This document shows, piece after piece, positions 45,461-54,675 of a stretch of DNA of 64,000 nt. The stretch's first letter is position 1. Each line of letters opens with the position of its first letter. The stretch is taken from positions 5,743,238-5,807,237 of the forward strand of contig NZ_AP018222.1 of the NCBI RefSeq assembly GCF_002368035.1, given 5' to 3'. The notes below the pieces were generated by a model. The model worked only from the letters and a program-made list of their open reading frames with translations, did not search any database and was not told the DNA's origin. The position numbers were made by a program, and so were the translations under genes. This DNA is from Nostoc linckia NIES-25. Its GTDB lineage: Bacteria; Cyanobacteriota; Cyanobacteriia; Cyanobacteriales; Nostocaceae.

Positions 45461-45573
45461 AGTTTGACGTGAAGCTAGTGAAAAATCTCGATCGCAACTT
45501 ATTTACCATTGAAACTGTCGTTAAAGCTACGCTTTTAAAGTTGGCGATCGCTCGACAAATTATAGTAGAAAAT

Positions 45574-45726
45574 ATAATAATTTTTACTACCAAGCCCGTG
45601 GGTAAAGGTACAGGTACGGGAATGTCTATTAGCTATCAAATTATTAGCGAAAAACATGGGGGCAAATTAGAGTTTTACACCAAATCAGTACAGCAAACAG
45701 AATTTACAATTGCAATTCGACACTAG
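45574..45726 (+). pseudogene. Histidine kinase C-terminal remnant
   Basis: The end of an open frame reads FTTKPVGKGTGTGMSISYQI followed by ISEKHGGKLEFY and TEFTIAIRH. This is the G2 box and last strand of a kinase ATP-binding domain (compare FTTKPVGKGTGLGLSISYQI in the permease-kinase at 8.2-11 kb). No N-box, G1 box or phospho-His domain lies upstream, where the sequence is made of repeats. It is a broken leftover. Confidence 0.8.
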
Positions 45727-45973
45727 ATATTCCAGAAAGCGATCGCCAACCGTACTCATTGCCTCACCATCGAGTCTCATACCACCGAGAAGTTCCAACG
45801 AGCAAATTTATTTTCTGTTCCCCCAATCCTGTTACCGTCTCGAAAGGGCATGATTAAACAGTTCTGAATCAAAACAAAGAAGTTGATGAATCATTTAAAA
45901 TTGCTATAGTTCAATTACTGCTTGTGCAACTTGTATAATATAATATGCCGGATAACCGTGGAAAGAACTGCAA

Positions 45974-47983
45974 ATGGAAAAGTTCTTCAAGCGTCTGTTA
46001 CTGGAAGAACCAGACTTGGAGTATCTGTTTGCCGAAGCGATCGACAGCATGGCAGACTTTTTGTATGAATTGTTTGACTGCTCTATTCACCAACTTCAAC
46101 CTGAGACTCAAAACATCATTGGCGAACCTCTAACGGGTGTGCCACCAGAGCGAGAACATGGCTTCAAGAACGTTGAAGAGTATGGCAAGTTTTTTGCAGA
46201 TGTAGGTATGCGCCCTTATCACTGGGTAAAAGCACGGCAAGTATGGATGTGGATGCTGCCGTCGATTCCCACTTTGGAAGAATACGATCGCGAGGAGTTG
46301 GCAAAAGGCACAAACTCTGCTCTCTACAAGTTCTTCAATACCCATATAATTCTGCCGATGGTAGCTGCAATTCGTCACTATGAAGCAGCCGTACCACCCG
46401 AACTGTTGCTAAAAATGGCAGATTCCTGGCAAGTCATGAGCCAAAACAAACAACAGATGGGGATTGAATTTTATCAAATGCTGTTTGAAAAATATCCCTT
46501 TGTGCTGCCGATTTTTGGCCGTGCAGACATGGATTATCTTTCGCTCCACTTATTCCAAGCACTAGAATTTTTGGTCAACTGCCTCAAAACTGGCAGCAGC
46601 GATGAGATGTTGCGCGAACTGCGTTTCTTGGGACAGGTACATGGTAGCGCAGACGTGCCTACCTGTGCTTATCCGGCAATTACAGAGTGTATGATTGCCT
46701 TAATGGAACGGCATGTCCCAGATTTGACGCCCCAAGTGCGCCAGGGGTGGGTGACGTTGCTGGAGCGAGTAATCAACATTGTTAAGTTGCCCAAGCTGAA
46801 TGAAGAGCGATTGCTCAAAAAAGCCAAACAATTTTTAGACTTAATTGCCTCCGAACAAGCTTGGGAATTGGAAGATAAAGAACGGCGCTGGAAAGAAATT
46901 AAGGAAGAAGTCAAAGCAACAGGCACTTATACTCATACCTACGAAGAATTAGCTTATGGGGCGCAGGTAGCTTGGCGCAATGCTTCCAAATGCGTGGGGC
47001 GGATTGCTTGGAATAATATGATAGTACGCGACCGCCGTCATGTCACCGACCCCGATGAGATGTTCCGCGAACTTGAAGAACACATCCGCTTTGCTACGAA
47101 TGGCGGCAATCTGCAAATTACCATGACCGTCTTCCGTCCCAAGCAACCCAAGGAACCTTGGGGACACCGGATCTGGAATTCCCAACTGTATCGCTATGCA
47201 GCATACCAACAACCCGATGGCAGCATTTTGGGCGACCCAGCCAACTTGGATTTGACCAACGCAATTATCAAATTTGGTTGGCAACCACCAGAAACGCCCA
47301 CAGCTTATGATATTCTGCCACTGGTAATTGAGGCTGCCGGCCAAGCACCGAAGATGTATCACTGGAACAGAGACGAAGTGCTGGAAGTAGAAATCGAGCA
47401 TCCCAGCATTCCAGAGTTGAAGTCACTTGGTATGCGCTGGTATGCAATTCCGGCAATCAGCAACTTCTCTGTGCATATTGGCGGCATCAACTATGGTTGC
47501 ATTCCCTTTAATGGCTGGTACATGGGTACAGAAATCATGCGGGATTTATTGGATGAGTACCGCTATAACATGATGGAGGAAATTGCCAGAGTCCTCAAAT
47601 TAGATACTAGTTCCGAGCAAACCCTGTGGCGCGATCGCGTCGCCTTGGAACTCAACATTGCCATCCTCTACTCCTTCCAGAAAGCGAAGGTAACGATGGT
47701 AGATCGCCAAACAGCTTCTCGTCAGTTCTTGATTCACGACTTGCGCGAAAAGAAAGCCGGACGCGAATGCCCAGGCGATTGGGCTTGGGTTGTTCCCGCC
47801 GTTGGTGGTAGTACCTGTCCGGTATGGCATCATCCAATGCGCGACTTCTATTTAGAACCTGCCTATCATCATGCAGCCGATCGCTGGGCAGTGGAAGACG
47901 ATATCAATCTTGTACGCTTCTGCACAAAATACCCAAGACAAACAACGTTTGGAAACTTGGTTAGAAATTCTCCGCCAAGGTGA
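45974..47983 (+). CDS. nos: Nitric oxide synthase: globin plus oxygenase part
   Basis: The 669-residue product joins globin-like sequence to a nitric oxide synthase oxygenase domain, as in the cyanobacterial Synechococcus PCC 7335 enzyme. The oxygenase part (about 310-655) shows [13 protein letters not shown] with haem-thiolate C340 and [10 protein letters not shown] with substrate-binding E519. The globin domain (about 135-295) has a likely proximal His, H223, in [10 protein letters not shown]. The first 125 residues ([19 protein letters not shown]) look like a second, degenerate globin lacking a His ligand; that is inference. The reaction would be L-arginine to citrulline and NO. After [14 protein letters not shown] the frame runs into a short unrelated tail; the reductase continues in another frame (next entry). 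An FMN domain is not found, so the gene seems damaged. Confidence 0.93.
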   Translation: MEKFFKRLLLEEPDLEYLFAEAIDSMADFLYELFDCSIHQLQPETQNIIGEPLTGVPPEREHGFKNVEEYGKFFADVGMRPYHWVKARQVWMWMLPSIPTLEEYDREELAKGTNSALYKFFNTHIILPMVAAIRHYEAAVPPELLLKMADSWQVMSQNKQQMGIEFYQMLFEKYPFVLPIFGRADMDYLSLHLFQALEFLVNCLKTGSSDEMLRELRFLGQVHGSADVPTCAYPAITECMIALMERHVPDLTPQVRQGWVTLLERVINIVKLPKLNEERLLKKAKQFLDLIASEQAWELEDKERRWKEIKEEVKATGTYTHTYEELAYGAQVAWRNASKCVGRIAWNNMIVRDRRHVTDPDEMFRELEEHIRFATNGGNLQITMTVFRPKQPKEPWGHRIWNSQLYRYAAYQQPDGSILGDPANLDLTNAIIKFGWQPPETPTAYDILPLVIEAAGQAPKMYHWNRDEVLEVEIEHPSIPELKSLGMRWYAIPAISNFSVHIGGINYGCIPFNGWYMGTEIMRDLLDEYRYNMMEEIARVLKLDTSSEQTLWRDRVALELNIAILYSFQKAKVTMVDRQTASRQFLIHDLREKKAGRECPGDWAWVVPAVGGSTCPVWHHPMRDFYLEPAYHHAADRWAVEDDINLVRFCTKYPRQTTFGNLVRNSPPR

Positions 47984-48908
47984 AGATCGTCCCGATAGTA
48001 CCACGCTCAAGAAAACGATTACGGACAATTTCATGAGCATTGCCGATCTATTCGATGAATTCCCCTCTGCCGCCATCACCCTAGAAGCCCTGCTGGAACT
48101 ACTGCCGAAGCAAAAGCCACGCCTTTACTCCATTTCCTCGTGTCCGCTTCTGCATCCCCAACAAATTCAAATTACAGTTGGCGTGTTGCAAATTCACACT
48201 GACGCAGGTAAAGTGCGTCAAGGGCTTTGCTCTAACTACTTAGCCGGACTGGAAGTTGCCTCAAAAGTTCGCATTGGCGTTCGTACTTCTGGCTTCCGTC
48301 CCCCAGCCGATCCCCAAGCGCCAATGCTGATGGTAGGCCCCGGCACAGGAGTATCACCGCTAATTGCCTTCCTGCAATATCGTGAAGCCATACAGAATCA
48401 AGGAACACAGCTAGGAGATGCTTGCTTACACTTCGGCTGCCGCGATCGCGATGACTTCCTCTATGCCGAACAACTTGTCAATTGGCAAAACCGAGGTGTG
48501 TTAACTAATTTAAAAGTAGCTTTTTCGCGCTTAACAGATAAAAAAGTTTACGTACAAGGCTTGATGCAAGAAAATGCCCAAGAACTCTGGCATTTATTGA
48601 ATCATCCGCAATGTAATTACTATGTCTGTGGTGATGCCAAGATGGCAGATGATGTGTTTGAGGTGTTTATGGCGATCGCCAAATCTGTTGGCGAACTCTC
48701 ACACATTGAAGCGGTAGAATTCTTTGAGCGCATGAAGAAAGAGAAACGTTTCCATACAGATGTTTGGGGCGTGCAATTGCACTTTAAACAAGCGATCGAG
48801 CAGGTGCAAAAAGATAACTACTCAAAAGCTGAAAAATGGCTCAATAGAGTCAAGGAATCACCCAATGAGCAATTAGCAATTGAAAAAGGGCAACCTGTAA
48901 CTGTCTAA
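47871..48908 (+). CDS. Nitric oxide synthase reductase part (FAD/NADPH), shifted frame
   Basis: This frame overlaps the previous one by 113 bases. From about [21 protein letters not shown] it matches the end of the connecting region of nitric oxide synthase/cytochrome P450 reductase-type FAD domains, followed by RLYSISS (FAD binding), [21 protein letters not shown] (NADPH) and [13 protein letters not shown]. About 400 residues that should lie between oxygenase and this point, namely the FMN-binding domain and the first part of the FAD domain, are missing. The first ATG (47871) has no ribosome site, and nothing shows how it would be translated. It is either a fragment of a gene broken by deletion plus frameshift, or a separate reductase made by frameshifting. 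The first is more likely. Confidence 0.8.
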   Translation: MQPIAGQWKTISILYASAQNTQDKQRLETWLEILRQGEDRPDSTTLKKTITDNFMSIADLFDEFPSAAITLEALLELLPKQKPRLYSISSCPLLHPQQIQITVGVLQIHTDAGKVRQGLCSNYLAGLEVASKVRIGVRTSGFRPPADPQAPMLMVGPGTGVSPLIAFLQYREAIQNQGTQLGDACLHFGCRDRDDFLYAEQLVNWQNRGVLTNLKVAFSRLTDKKVYVQGLMQENAQELWHLLNHPQCNYYVCGDAKMADDVFEVFMAIAKSVGELSHIEAVEFFERMKKEKRFHTDVWGVQLHFKQAIEQVQKDNYSKAEKWLNRVKESPNEQLAIEKGQPVTV

Positions 48909-49156
48909 TATCATGTGCGGTTAATTACTTACTAAACCCGAAGAACCCCACCCCTTAATCCCCTCCCCGCTTGCTCTTAGGGGAGACAAAGCACAGCTTT
49001 GGCGGGGTGGGGTTTAATGATTACCGAAATCATAACTAATACAAAATCCGCTTTTATAAACCCTCTTTCTTCTTCCCCTACCTCCCCTGCTCCCCCTGCT
49101 TTTTGACAAAAGAGGGTAGTCAACAAGGATTTGGTATAATTACCCGAACATGATAT
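48908..49156. repeat. MITE-like element, family H
   Basis: The inverted ends ATATCATGTGCGGTTAATTA and TAATTACCCGAACATGATAT enclose about 249 bp, including CTAAACCCGAAGAACCCCAC and AGGGGAGACAAAGCACAGCT. Pieces recur at 14278-14346 and 7216-7236. The left end lies right behind the synthase stop. Confidence 0.7.
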
Positions 49157-50318
49157 AAGCTTCTAAAGCTGCTCAAGGTAAAAAGCCAAACAAGGACTCG
49201 TTTACCCAGAGAATCTCCCGAATTCAATTCGAGAGATTCTTAATTATGAATTAGTATTACTCTTGAACGTACTCAAACAGAATTTTGAGATATTTATCCA
49301 AAGATTTAGTAGGCGTTCCTTTCCTCCACATAGCAGTCGATCGCGCATAGTATATGGGATGGTGGAGCCGCATAAACACAAATTGAGGATGAGGCAGCAT
49401 ATTCTGGACGACTTAGTTATCAAAGGATTGGGGGTACAAAATTTAACCATCAGTGGCGATTTAGCTTTCAATAGTCTGTTCGTTGACGACGCCAATGTTG
49501 CGATCGAGGGTTTGACCTTCGCCGATGGTAAGAACGGCATTAGTGTGGGTAGTGGTGTTAACCTAACGGTCAAATTTTAAAATGAAGTTATCTGCTTGCT
49601 GAATTCCGAAATAACTTCTGAGTTATCCAATATAAAGAAGTAACTTGGTGTGAAAAAACTAAAGTATGTAAAGATAAGTGAATACAGAGAATTTCTCTAT
49701 CCAAGTAACTAAGATATGAGCGCTCGTTTGAGGTACTTATACACTAGGAAACAAGCAATAAGCAATAGCTAAGAGGCTTAAAAGCTCTTAGTATGAATAC
49801 ATCTGTTGATTTTCTAAGCTAGCTGGCTGCTGCCATAACTCGTAGGCAAGACAAAACTCTATCAAAGCTGCGAGTCGTCGATTTGCCATAGAAAATCAAA
49901 CATTAAGCAGAGGCGTTCAGGTTAAATGCATACGGGTAGTATGTTCAAAAAATAGTATAAATAGCAAAAATTTAAGTATAAAAAAGCGCGAATTATCACA
50001 GCTAACTTTACTCTTGAATTTCTTTACATAGTTATTAATTTTCTCACCGATTTACTTAAATATAGTATGCTCAAACCCAAAAACAAAACATTTTAATGTA
50101 AAAAAAACTACTGAAGCACGGAGCTTTCTACGAATTATGAAATATCAAAAATGCTGTGATTCAGCAATTTTAGGCGGTATATCTAAAAGTTATATGTACG
50201 ATGCTTATAAAGCATTAGACTTTACTGACTTGTCCTATTAATCTGAATACTTAAGGTTATAAATTTCAAAAAGTTAAATTCCGTGCCAGTGGATGTAATT
50301 AGCTTAGGAGTGTGTTAA
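49157..50318. other. Long intergenic region
   Basis: Apart from the beta-helix remnant (49400-49580) no gene is seen. The stretch 49600-50318 is A/T-rich. I looked for a fluoride riboswitch ahead of crcB and did not find its conserved parts. Confidence 0.45.
49400..49580 (+). pseudogene. Beta-helix (POMP-like) surface protein fragment
   Basis: The end of an open frame reads ILDDLVIKGLGVQNLTISG, then NSLFVDDANVAIEGLTFADG. This is the strand pattern of right-handed beta-helix proteins with polymorphic outer-membrane repeats (…NLTISGNN…RVFFVD…VTIDGLTIANG). Only one or two turns are left, there is no signal peptide, and a TAA follows at 49578. The upstream part of the frame does not match. Confidence 0.6.
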
Positions 50319-50717
50319 TTGTTGCAGAATGTTACTTTTTTTGGTGTGCTGGCGATCGCTATTGGTGCAATACCTGGTGCGGTGAGTCGGTATTATCTAA
50401 CTGAATTTTGCAAAAGAGCCATAGGTACAAACTTTCCTTATGGCACTTTTATTATCAATTTCACAGGCTGTTTACTGATGGGCTTTTTCTTTACCTTATT
50501 TAAAGGGATAAAAGGATTTCCACCTGAGATAGATTTATTGGTAAGAACAGGTTTCTTGGGTTCTTATACAACCTTTTCAACCTACGGATACGATACATTC
50601 TCGCTGTGGCGAAATGAGAAACAGGGAACCAGCATTTTTTATTGGGCGGGTAGTGCGATGTTAGCAGTAGTTGGTATTATCTTAGGTGGTTATTTAGCGC
50701 ATCTCTTCGTGAAATGA
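50319..50717 (+). CDS. crcB: CrcB/Fluc fluoride channel subunit 1
   Basis: This 132-residue protein has four membrane helices. Family marks are AIPGAVSRYYL near the start, NFPYGTFIINFTGCLLMGFF (central Asn and Gly-Cys), and RTGFLGSYTTFSTYGYDTFSL, whose Phe residues line the fluoride path. CrcB proteins export fluoride passively as dual-topology dimers; where two genes are paired, as here, they are thought to form a heterodimer. The start is a TTG (50319 or 50322) behind TTAGGAG, with no ATG in position. The second crcB follows after 67 bp on the same strand. Confidence 0.92.
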   Translation: MLQNVTFFGVLAIAIGAIPGAVSRYYLTEFCKRAIGTNFPYGTFIINFTGCLLMGFFFTLFKGIKGFPPEIDLLVRTGFLGSYTTFSTYGYDTFSLWRNEKQGTSIFYWAGSAMLAVVGIILGGYLAHLFVK

Positions 50718-50784
50718 TAGCCATTCACTTCAACAAAAATACCAATCTGTATCCAATTAGTTAATTACGAAGGAAACTTTAATA

Positions 50785-51201
50785 ATGCAGAATACTTTTA
50801 TCCGCACCGTTATGGCGATCGCTTTGGGTGCGATTCCTGGCGCTTTAGGACGCTACTTTATCACTGAATTTACCAAAGCAATTATTGGGAAAGACTTTTC
50901 CTACTATGGCACGTTTTTTATTAATGTCACAGGCTGTTTTGTCATTGCTTTGTTTTACACCTTAAACGAGCAAAAGTTTAAAAGCCTTTCACCTGAAATT
51001 CGGTTAGCGATCGCCACTGGTTTTTGCGGCGCTTATACCACTTTTTCGACTTACGGATTAGAGACTTTTACCCAAATAGATAAAGGCAATACAACAGTAG
51101 CTTTAATCTATTGGTTAGGCAGTATGGTAGCTGGCATGATTGCTGTCCAATTGGGTGTAGTTCTAGGTAGCCTTAATTCTAAATCCAGCGTTACCGATTA
51201 A
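50785..51201 (+). CDS. crcB: CrcB/Fluc fluoride channel subunit 2
   Basis: This 138-residue protein, four membrane helices, is a paralogue of the preceding gene: ALGAIPGALGRYFITEF, YYGTFFINVTGCFVIALFY, ATGFCGAYTTFSTYGLETF. The ATG follows AAGGAAA, a reasonable ribosome site. Together the two genes form a fluoride exit pair. No fluoride riboswitch was recognised upstream of either gene. Confidence 0.93.
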   Translation: MQNTFIRTVMAIALGAIPGALGRYFITEFTKAIIGKDFSYYGTFFINVTGCFVIALFYTLNEQKFKSLSPEIRLAIATGFCGAYTTFSTYGLETFTQIDKGNTTVALIYWLGSMVAGMIAVQLGVVLGSLNSKSSVTD

Positions 51202-51369
51202 TAGGATAAATCAGCTGTAACAGGGAAGGGAGAACAGGCAACGTAAGAGTGAGTACAAAACTCACTGTTAGCTTTTCCCTCTCCCAAAAAACTTGATATG
51301 AGTTAGTGCTTCCGCTTCAGCATAAGAGGCAAATATATAGATAAATTAGGTGCAAAAAGTCGAGGGAAG

Positions 51370-52302
51370 ATGAAATTTGTAAAGAGATCGACGTGGTTAG
51401 ATTTAGCAATTGATTTAAGAAGTTCTGTTATTCACGCGATTTGGCGGCGAGTATTAGCTACTATGATCTTTGCTTTTATAATTGCGATCGCCTATCACAA
51501 AGGATTTGCTGTAAACCAACCTACTCTAGCTGGTTTAATCCCTGGAGTCGTCCTTGGCCTTTTATTGGTTTTTAGAACTAATACAGCTTATGAGAGATAT
51601 TGGGAAGCTTGTAAAATTTGGTATAACTTGGTCAGTGCCAGTAGGATTCTATGCCGAAATATTTGGGTAATTGTTCCAGTAAATAATCCTGAGGATTTGA
51701 AAATAAAAATATCTAGTATTAGATTAATTGGACTATTAATAGTTGCTTTGAAGTTACATTTAAGAAATCAACGCATTGATGATAATTTCTTAAAAAACAT
51801 CATTCCGCAAGATCATTATTGGCAATTAAAAGAAGTTAATAACGTCCCGCTCAGAATTATTAATTGGCTTGGCGAATATTTCGGACAATTGTTTGACGAA
51901 AGAAACGAAAAACGTAATATAATTTGCAACAGATCGTTTATTGAATTAAATCGTTCCTTAGACCAAATAACAATGCTATTTGGTGACTGTCAGCGAATTT
52001 TAGATACACCACTACCCAAACCTTATTCAATTCATTTAAAACATTTATTATTGTTATATTGTTTTGCTTTACCTTTTCAATTTGTAGAACAACTAGATTG
52101 GTTCACTATCCCGACTGTGGGAATTATCAGCTTTGCACTACTGGGAATAGAAGATATTGGGGTGGAAATTGAAAATCCTTTCGGTTACGATAGCAATGAC
52201 TTACCATTAGATAGATTTTGTCAAGAGCTACAAGCAGAAATTGAGACAGAATGGGTTAATTATGAACCAAATTTTGCTCACTACGAAGCTGAGATTTTAT
52301 GA
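51370..52302 (+). CDS. Bestrophin-like anion channel
   Basis: This 310-residue protein matches the bestrophin family (older UPF0187): four main helices and the signatures LGLLLVFRTNTAYERYWEA in the first half and ALLGIEDIGVEIENPFGYD near the end, the latter being the conserved acidic loop and the family's strongest mark. Bestrophins are pentameric anion (chloride/bicarbonate) or, in some bacteria, cation channels. In cyanobacteria and plastids related proteins influence lumen ion balance. The stop overlaps the next ATG (ATGA), so the two genes are translationally coupled. Confidence 0.93.
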   Translation: MKFVKRSTWLDLAIDLRSSVIHAIWRRVLATMIFAFIIAIAYHKGFAVNQPTLAGLIPGVVLGLLLVFRTNTAYERYWEACKIWYNLVSASRILCRNIWVIVPVNNPEDLKIKISSIRLIGLLIVALKLHLRNQRIDDNFLKNIIPQDHYWQLKEVNNVPLRIINWLGEYFGQLFDERNEKRNIICNRSFIELNRSLDQITMLFGDCQRILDTPLPKPYSIHLKHLLLLYCFALPFQFVEQLDWFTIPTVGIISFALLGIEDIGVEIENPFGYDSNDLPLDRFCQELQAEIETEWVNYEPNFAHYEAEIL

Positions 52303-52616
52303 AAATAGACAAATTTTTATTAGCTCAAAATATGGCGTTTTTAATCGCCATCCCCCCAGAAAGTAATTTAGCAAAGCTGTTGTCTTTTTGTTTAACTACG
52401 AGAACTAGGAGTAATTTATCGGGGATAGAACTGATAAAAATCACTTGTGAACTGATGGAGAATCCATCAAATATTGCCTACTGGACTCAAGAAATCATGG
52501 GATTGGATTTAGATTACACCAGCGAAGAGTGGAAATCTTTAGGGGAGATGGGAATTAGAAACAGTGAAGAATTTATGGTCAAGGTGTGGGAAGAACTAAA
52601 TAGTTTAGATTTATAG
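52299..52616 (+). CDS. Small protein coupled to the bestrophin gene, unknown
   Basis: The ATG overlaps the bestrophin stop by four bases, and the next gene starts two bases after its stop. The 105-residue product is soluble and helical (KIDKFLLAQNMAFLIAIPPE; GIELIKITCELMENPSNIAY) with an acidic C-terminus (MVKVWEELNSLDL). There is no membrane segment, no cysteine pair and no recognised domain. Its tight placement between a channel and a globin protein suggests a shared role, but I cannot name one. Confidence 0.75.
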   Translation: MKIDKFLLAQNMAFLIAIPPESNLAKLLSFCLTTRTRSNLSGIELIKITCELMENPSNIAYWTQEIMGLDLDYTSEEWKSLGEMGIRNSEEFMVKVWEELNSLDL

Positions 52617-52618
52617 CC

Positions 52619-54535
52619 ATGTCTCTCAATATTGAGCTTTTAGAGCAAAGTTTTGAGCAAATTAAACCTTATGCAGACGATTTCGTCGCCAGCTTCTACA
52701 CAAACTTATTTGCTGCTCACCCAGAGGTGAGACCTCTGTTTGCAAATACTGAGATGGAGAAGCAGCAAAAAAAGCTGCTGAATTCGCTGGTTTTAGTCGT
52801 CGAAAATCTTCGCTATCCAGACGTTTTAGAAGCAGTTCTCGATTCACTGGGATCTAGACACGTTATCTACGGAGCTATTCCTCAGTATTATCCTGCGGTG
52901 GGACAAGCTTTGATACTTACATTTGAGCAGTATCTCGAAGACGCTTGGACTCCCGAACACAAAAAAGCTTGGACGGATGCTTATGGAGCGATCGCCGCGC
53001 AAATGTTGAAGGGAACAGCGAGTGTAAATACAGAACAAGAGCGATCGCCAAGTCTACCATTGACATTGCAACCGAAAACAATTCCCTCACCTCCAACTCC
53101 GACTTCCGTACCCGACATTTTACCAACAGCAGAAGTCGAGGAAACACCTGTATTAGCGCTGTCAGAGTTGCCTGTAGAACTGCTGGAAAGAAGCTTTGAG
53201 AACATCAAACTTCATGCTGAAGAATTTGCCGCCAGCTTCTACGAAAATCTGTTTCAGGCTCACCCAGAGGTAAAACCTCTCTTTGCCAAAACTGATATGG
53301 CTTTGCAAAACAAAAAGCTGTTGCAATCTTTGGTCTTAGTAGTAGAAAATCTCCGCAATCCAGAAGCTTTAAGGGCAGTTTTAGAGAATTTGGGAGCTAG
53401 ACACGTTGGCTATGGTTCTGTTCCCAAACAATACGGCGCAATCAATAAAATACTGCTGTTGACTTTTGAGCAATACCTCCAGGAAAGTTGGACTCCTGAA
53501 CTCAACAGAGCGTGGAAAAATGCCTTAACCACGATTACCCAACAAATGTTAAAAGGCTCAAGAACAGAATCTGTATCTGCGCCAGAAGTTGCAAAAAAAG
53601 CAAACACTCGGCAAACTTCAGAATTAAAAACACAAATCCCCAGCAAATCTGAAGAATTTCATACCGAAATATCACGACAGCCATCAAGAAGTCGGAGAAA
53701 ATCAAGGAGATCTCCAAGAGGTCAAAGAAGCTTATTGCATCTTTATGTATTGTGGCTGAGATCCTTAATTGAAGCTGTTAAAAAAATTCCCAAGCAATTA
53801 AGCAAGACTTTCTGGGAACTACCAACCTGGGCGATCGCACTTGCTACAGTCTTAATTATGTCAGCTGTTTTTATCTTTGCTGATGAGCATTCTGCACTGG
53901 GAAAACTTCTCGCTGGCGTTGAGGCTATTAGTATATTGGTTGCCGTAGTTTTATTCGTCAAAGAAACTCCCGATCGCCGCAAACAATTTCAGTATCAAGC
54001 TTGGAGTACAGTTGATGCAGCCCACGGTGTCAAAGTTAGCTATGCCAGAATTCTTGCACTTCAAGATTTGAACGAAGACGGTGTTTCTCTCAGAGGTTTG
54101 GATGCTCCTGGTGCAGAGTTAGTAGAGATTAATCTCTCCCATGCCAATCTGAGTAAAACCAATTTAATTGAAAGCGATTTGACTAATGCCAATCTCAGCC
54201 ATGCCAATTTAGATAATGCTAATCTCACTCAGGCGAAACTGAGTGGTGCAGATTTGAGCCATGCAAAACTCGGTTTTGCTTGCTTGAGTCAAGCTAATCT
54301 TAGTAGTGCCAATCTGAGTGGAGCTAATTTGATTTGTGCAGATTTGAGCCATGCCAACCTCAGTGGTGCTAATTTGAAGGATGCTAGTTTGAGCGGTGCT
54401 AACTTAGAGGGAGCCTACCTAACTGGTGCTAATCTTAAGAATGCTAAAGTCAGCGATTATGAACTTAATAGCGCCTACCTCGAAGGTGCGATTATGCCGG
54501 ATGGTTCAAAATATCGCTCTCAAAGGAAGTCTTAA
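52619..54535 (+). CDS. Double-globin, membrane, pentapeptide-repeat protein
   Basis: The 638-residue protein starts two bases after the preceding stop. Two globin domains lie at about 1-131 and 182-315. Each has a single-domain-globin pattern (IKPYADDFVASFYTNLFAAHPEVRPLF; IKLHAEEFAASFYENLFQAHPEVKPLF) with proximal His H81 (SRHVIYGAIP) and H262 (ARHVGYGSVP), so each can bind haem. A basic, Ser/Arg-rich linker follows, then two membrane segments (WAIALATVLIMSAVFIFA and LLAGVEAISILVAVVLFV), then over twenty pentapeptide repeats (A-x-L, as in LSHANLSGANLKDASLSGANL) to the end. A membrane-tethered haem sensor or NO/O2-handling protein is a fair inference given the synthase about 4 kb upstream. Confidence 0.93.
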   Translation: MSLNIELLEQSFEQIKPYADDFVASFYTNLFAAHPEVRPLFANTEMEKQQKKLLNSLVLVVENLRYPDVLEAVLDSLGSRHVIYGAIPQYYPAVGQALILTFEQYLEDAWTPEHKKAWTDAYGAIAAQMLKGTASVNTEQERSPSLPLTLQPKTIPSPPTPTSVPDILPTAEVEETPVLALSELPVELLERSFENIKLHAEEFAASFYENLFQAHPEVKPLFAKTDMALQNKKLLQSLVLVVENLRNPEALRAVLENLGARHVGYGSVPKQYGAINKILLLTFEQYLQESWTPELNRAWKNALTTITQQMLKGSRTESVSAPEVAKKANTRQTSELKTQIPSKSEEFHTEISRQPSRSRRKSRRSPRGQRSLLHLYVLWLRSLIEAVKKIPKQLSKTFWELPTWAIALATVLIMSAVFIFADEHSALGKLLAGVEAISILVAVVLFVKETPDRRKQFQYQAWSTVDAAHGVKVSYARILALQDLNEDGVSLRGLDAPGAELVEINLSHANLSKTNLIESDLTNANLSHANLDNANLTQAKLSGADLSHAKLGFACLSQANLSSANLSGANLICADLSHANLSGANLKDASLSGANLEGAYLTGANLKNAKVSDYELNSAYLEGAIMPDGSKYRSQRKS

Positions 54536-54675
54536 AAGCCGAAACCATTAAAAGGGAACAGGCAATAGTTTGATACTTATAGCGGTAGTCACATAGGTTA
54601 GGACATAATGACAAGTTTGAATGCCAGGAATAGTAATACTTTGACCTCCTGCCTTCTGCTATAATTGGTCAAAAT

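Noticed and set aside
45328..45573. Start of a 132-codon frame
   Set aside because: This part is made of repeat families A and C; only the kinase-like end is of protein origin.
49600..50318. Fluoride riboswitch ahead of the crcB pair
   Set aside because: I could not find the conserved GATGG and CCGCC-type elements in a foldable order by eye.
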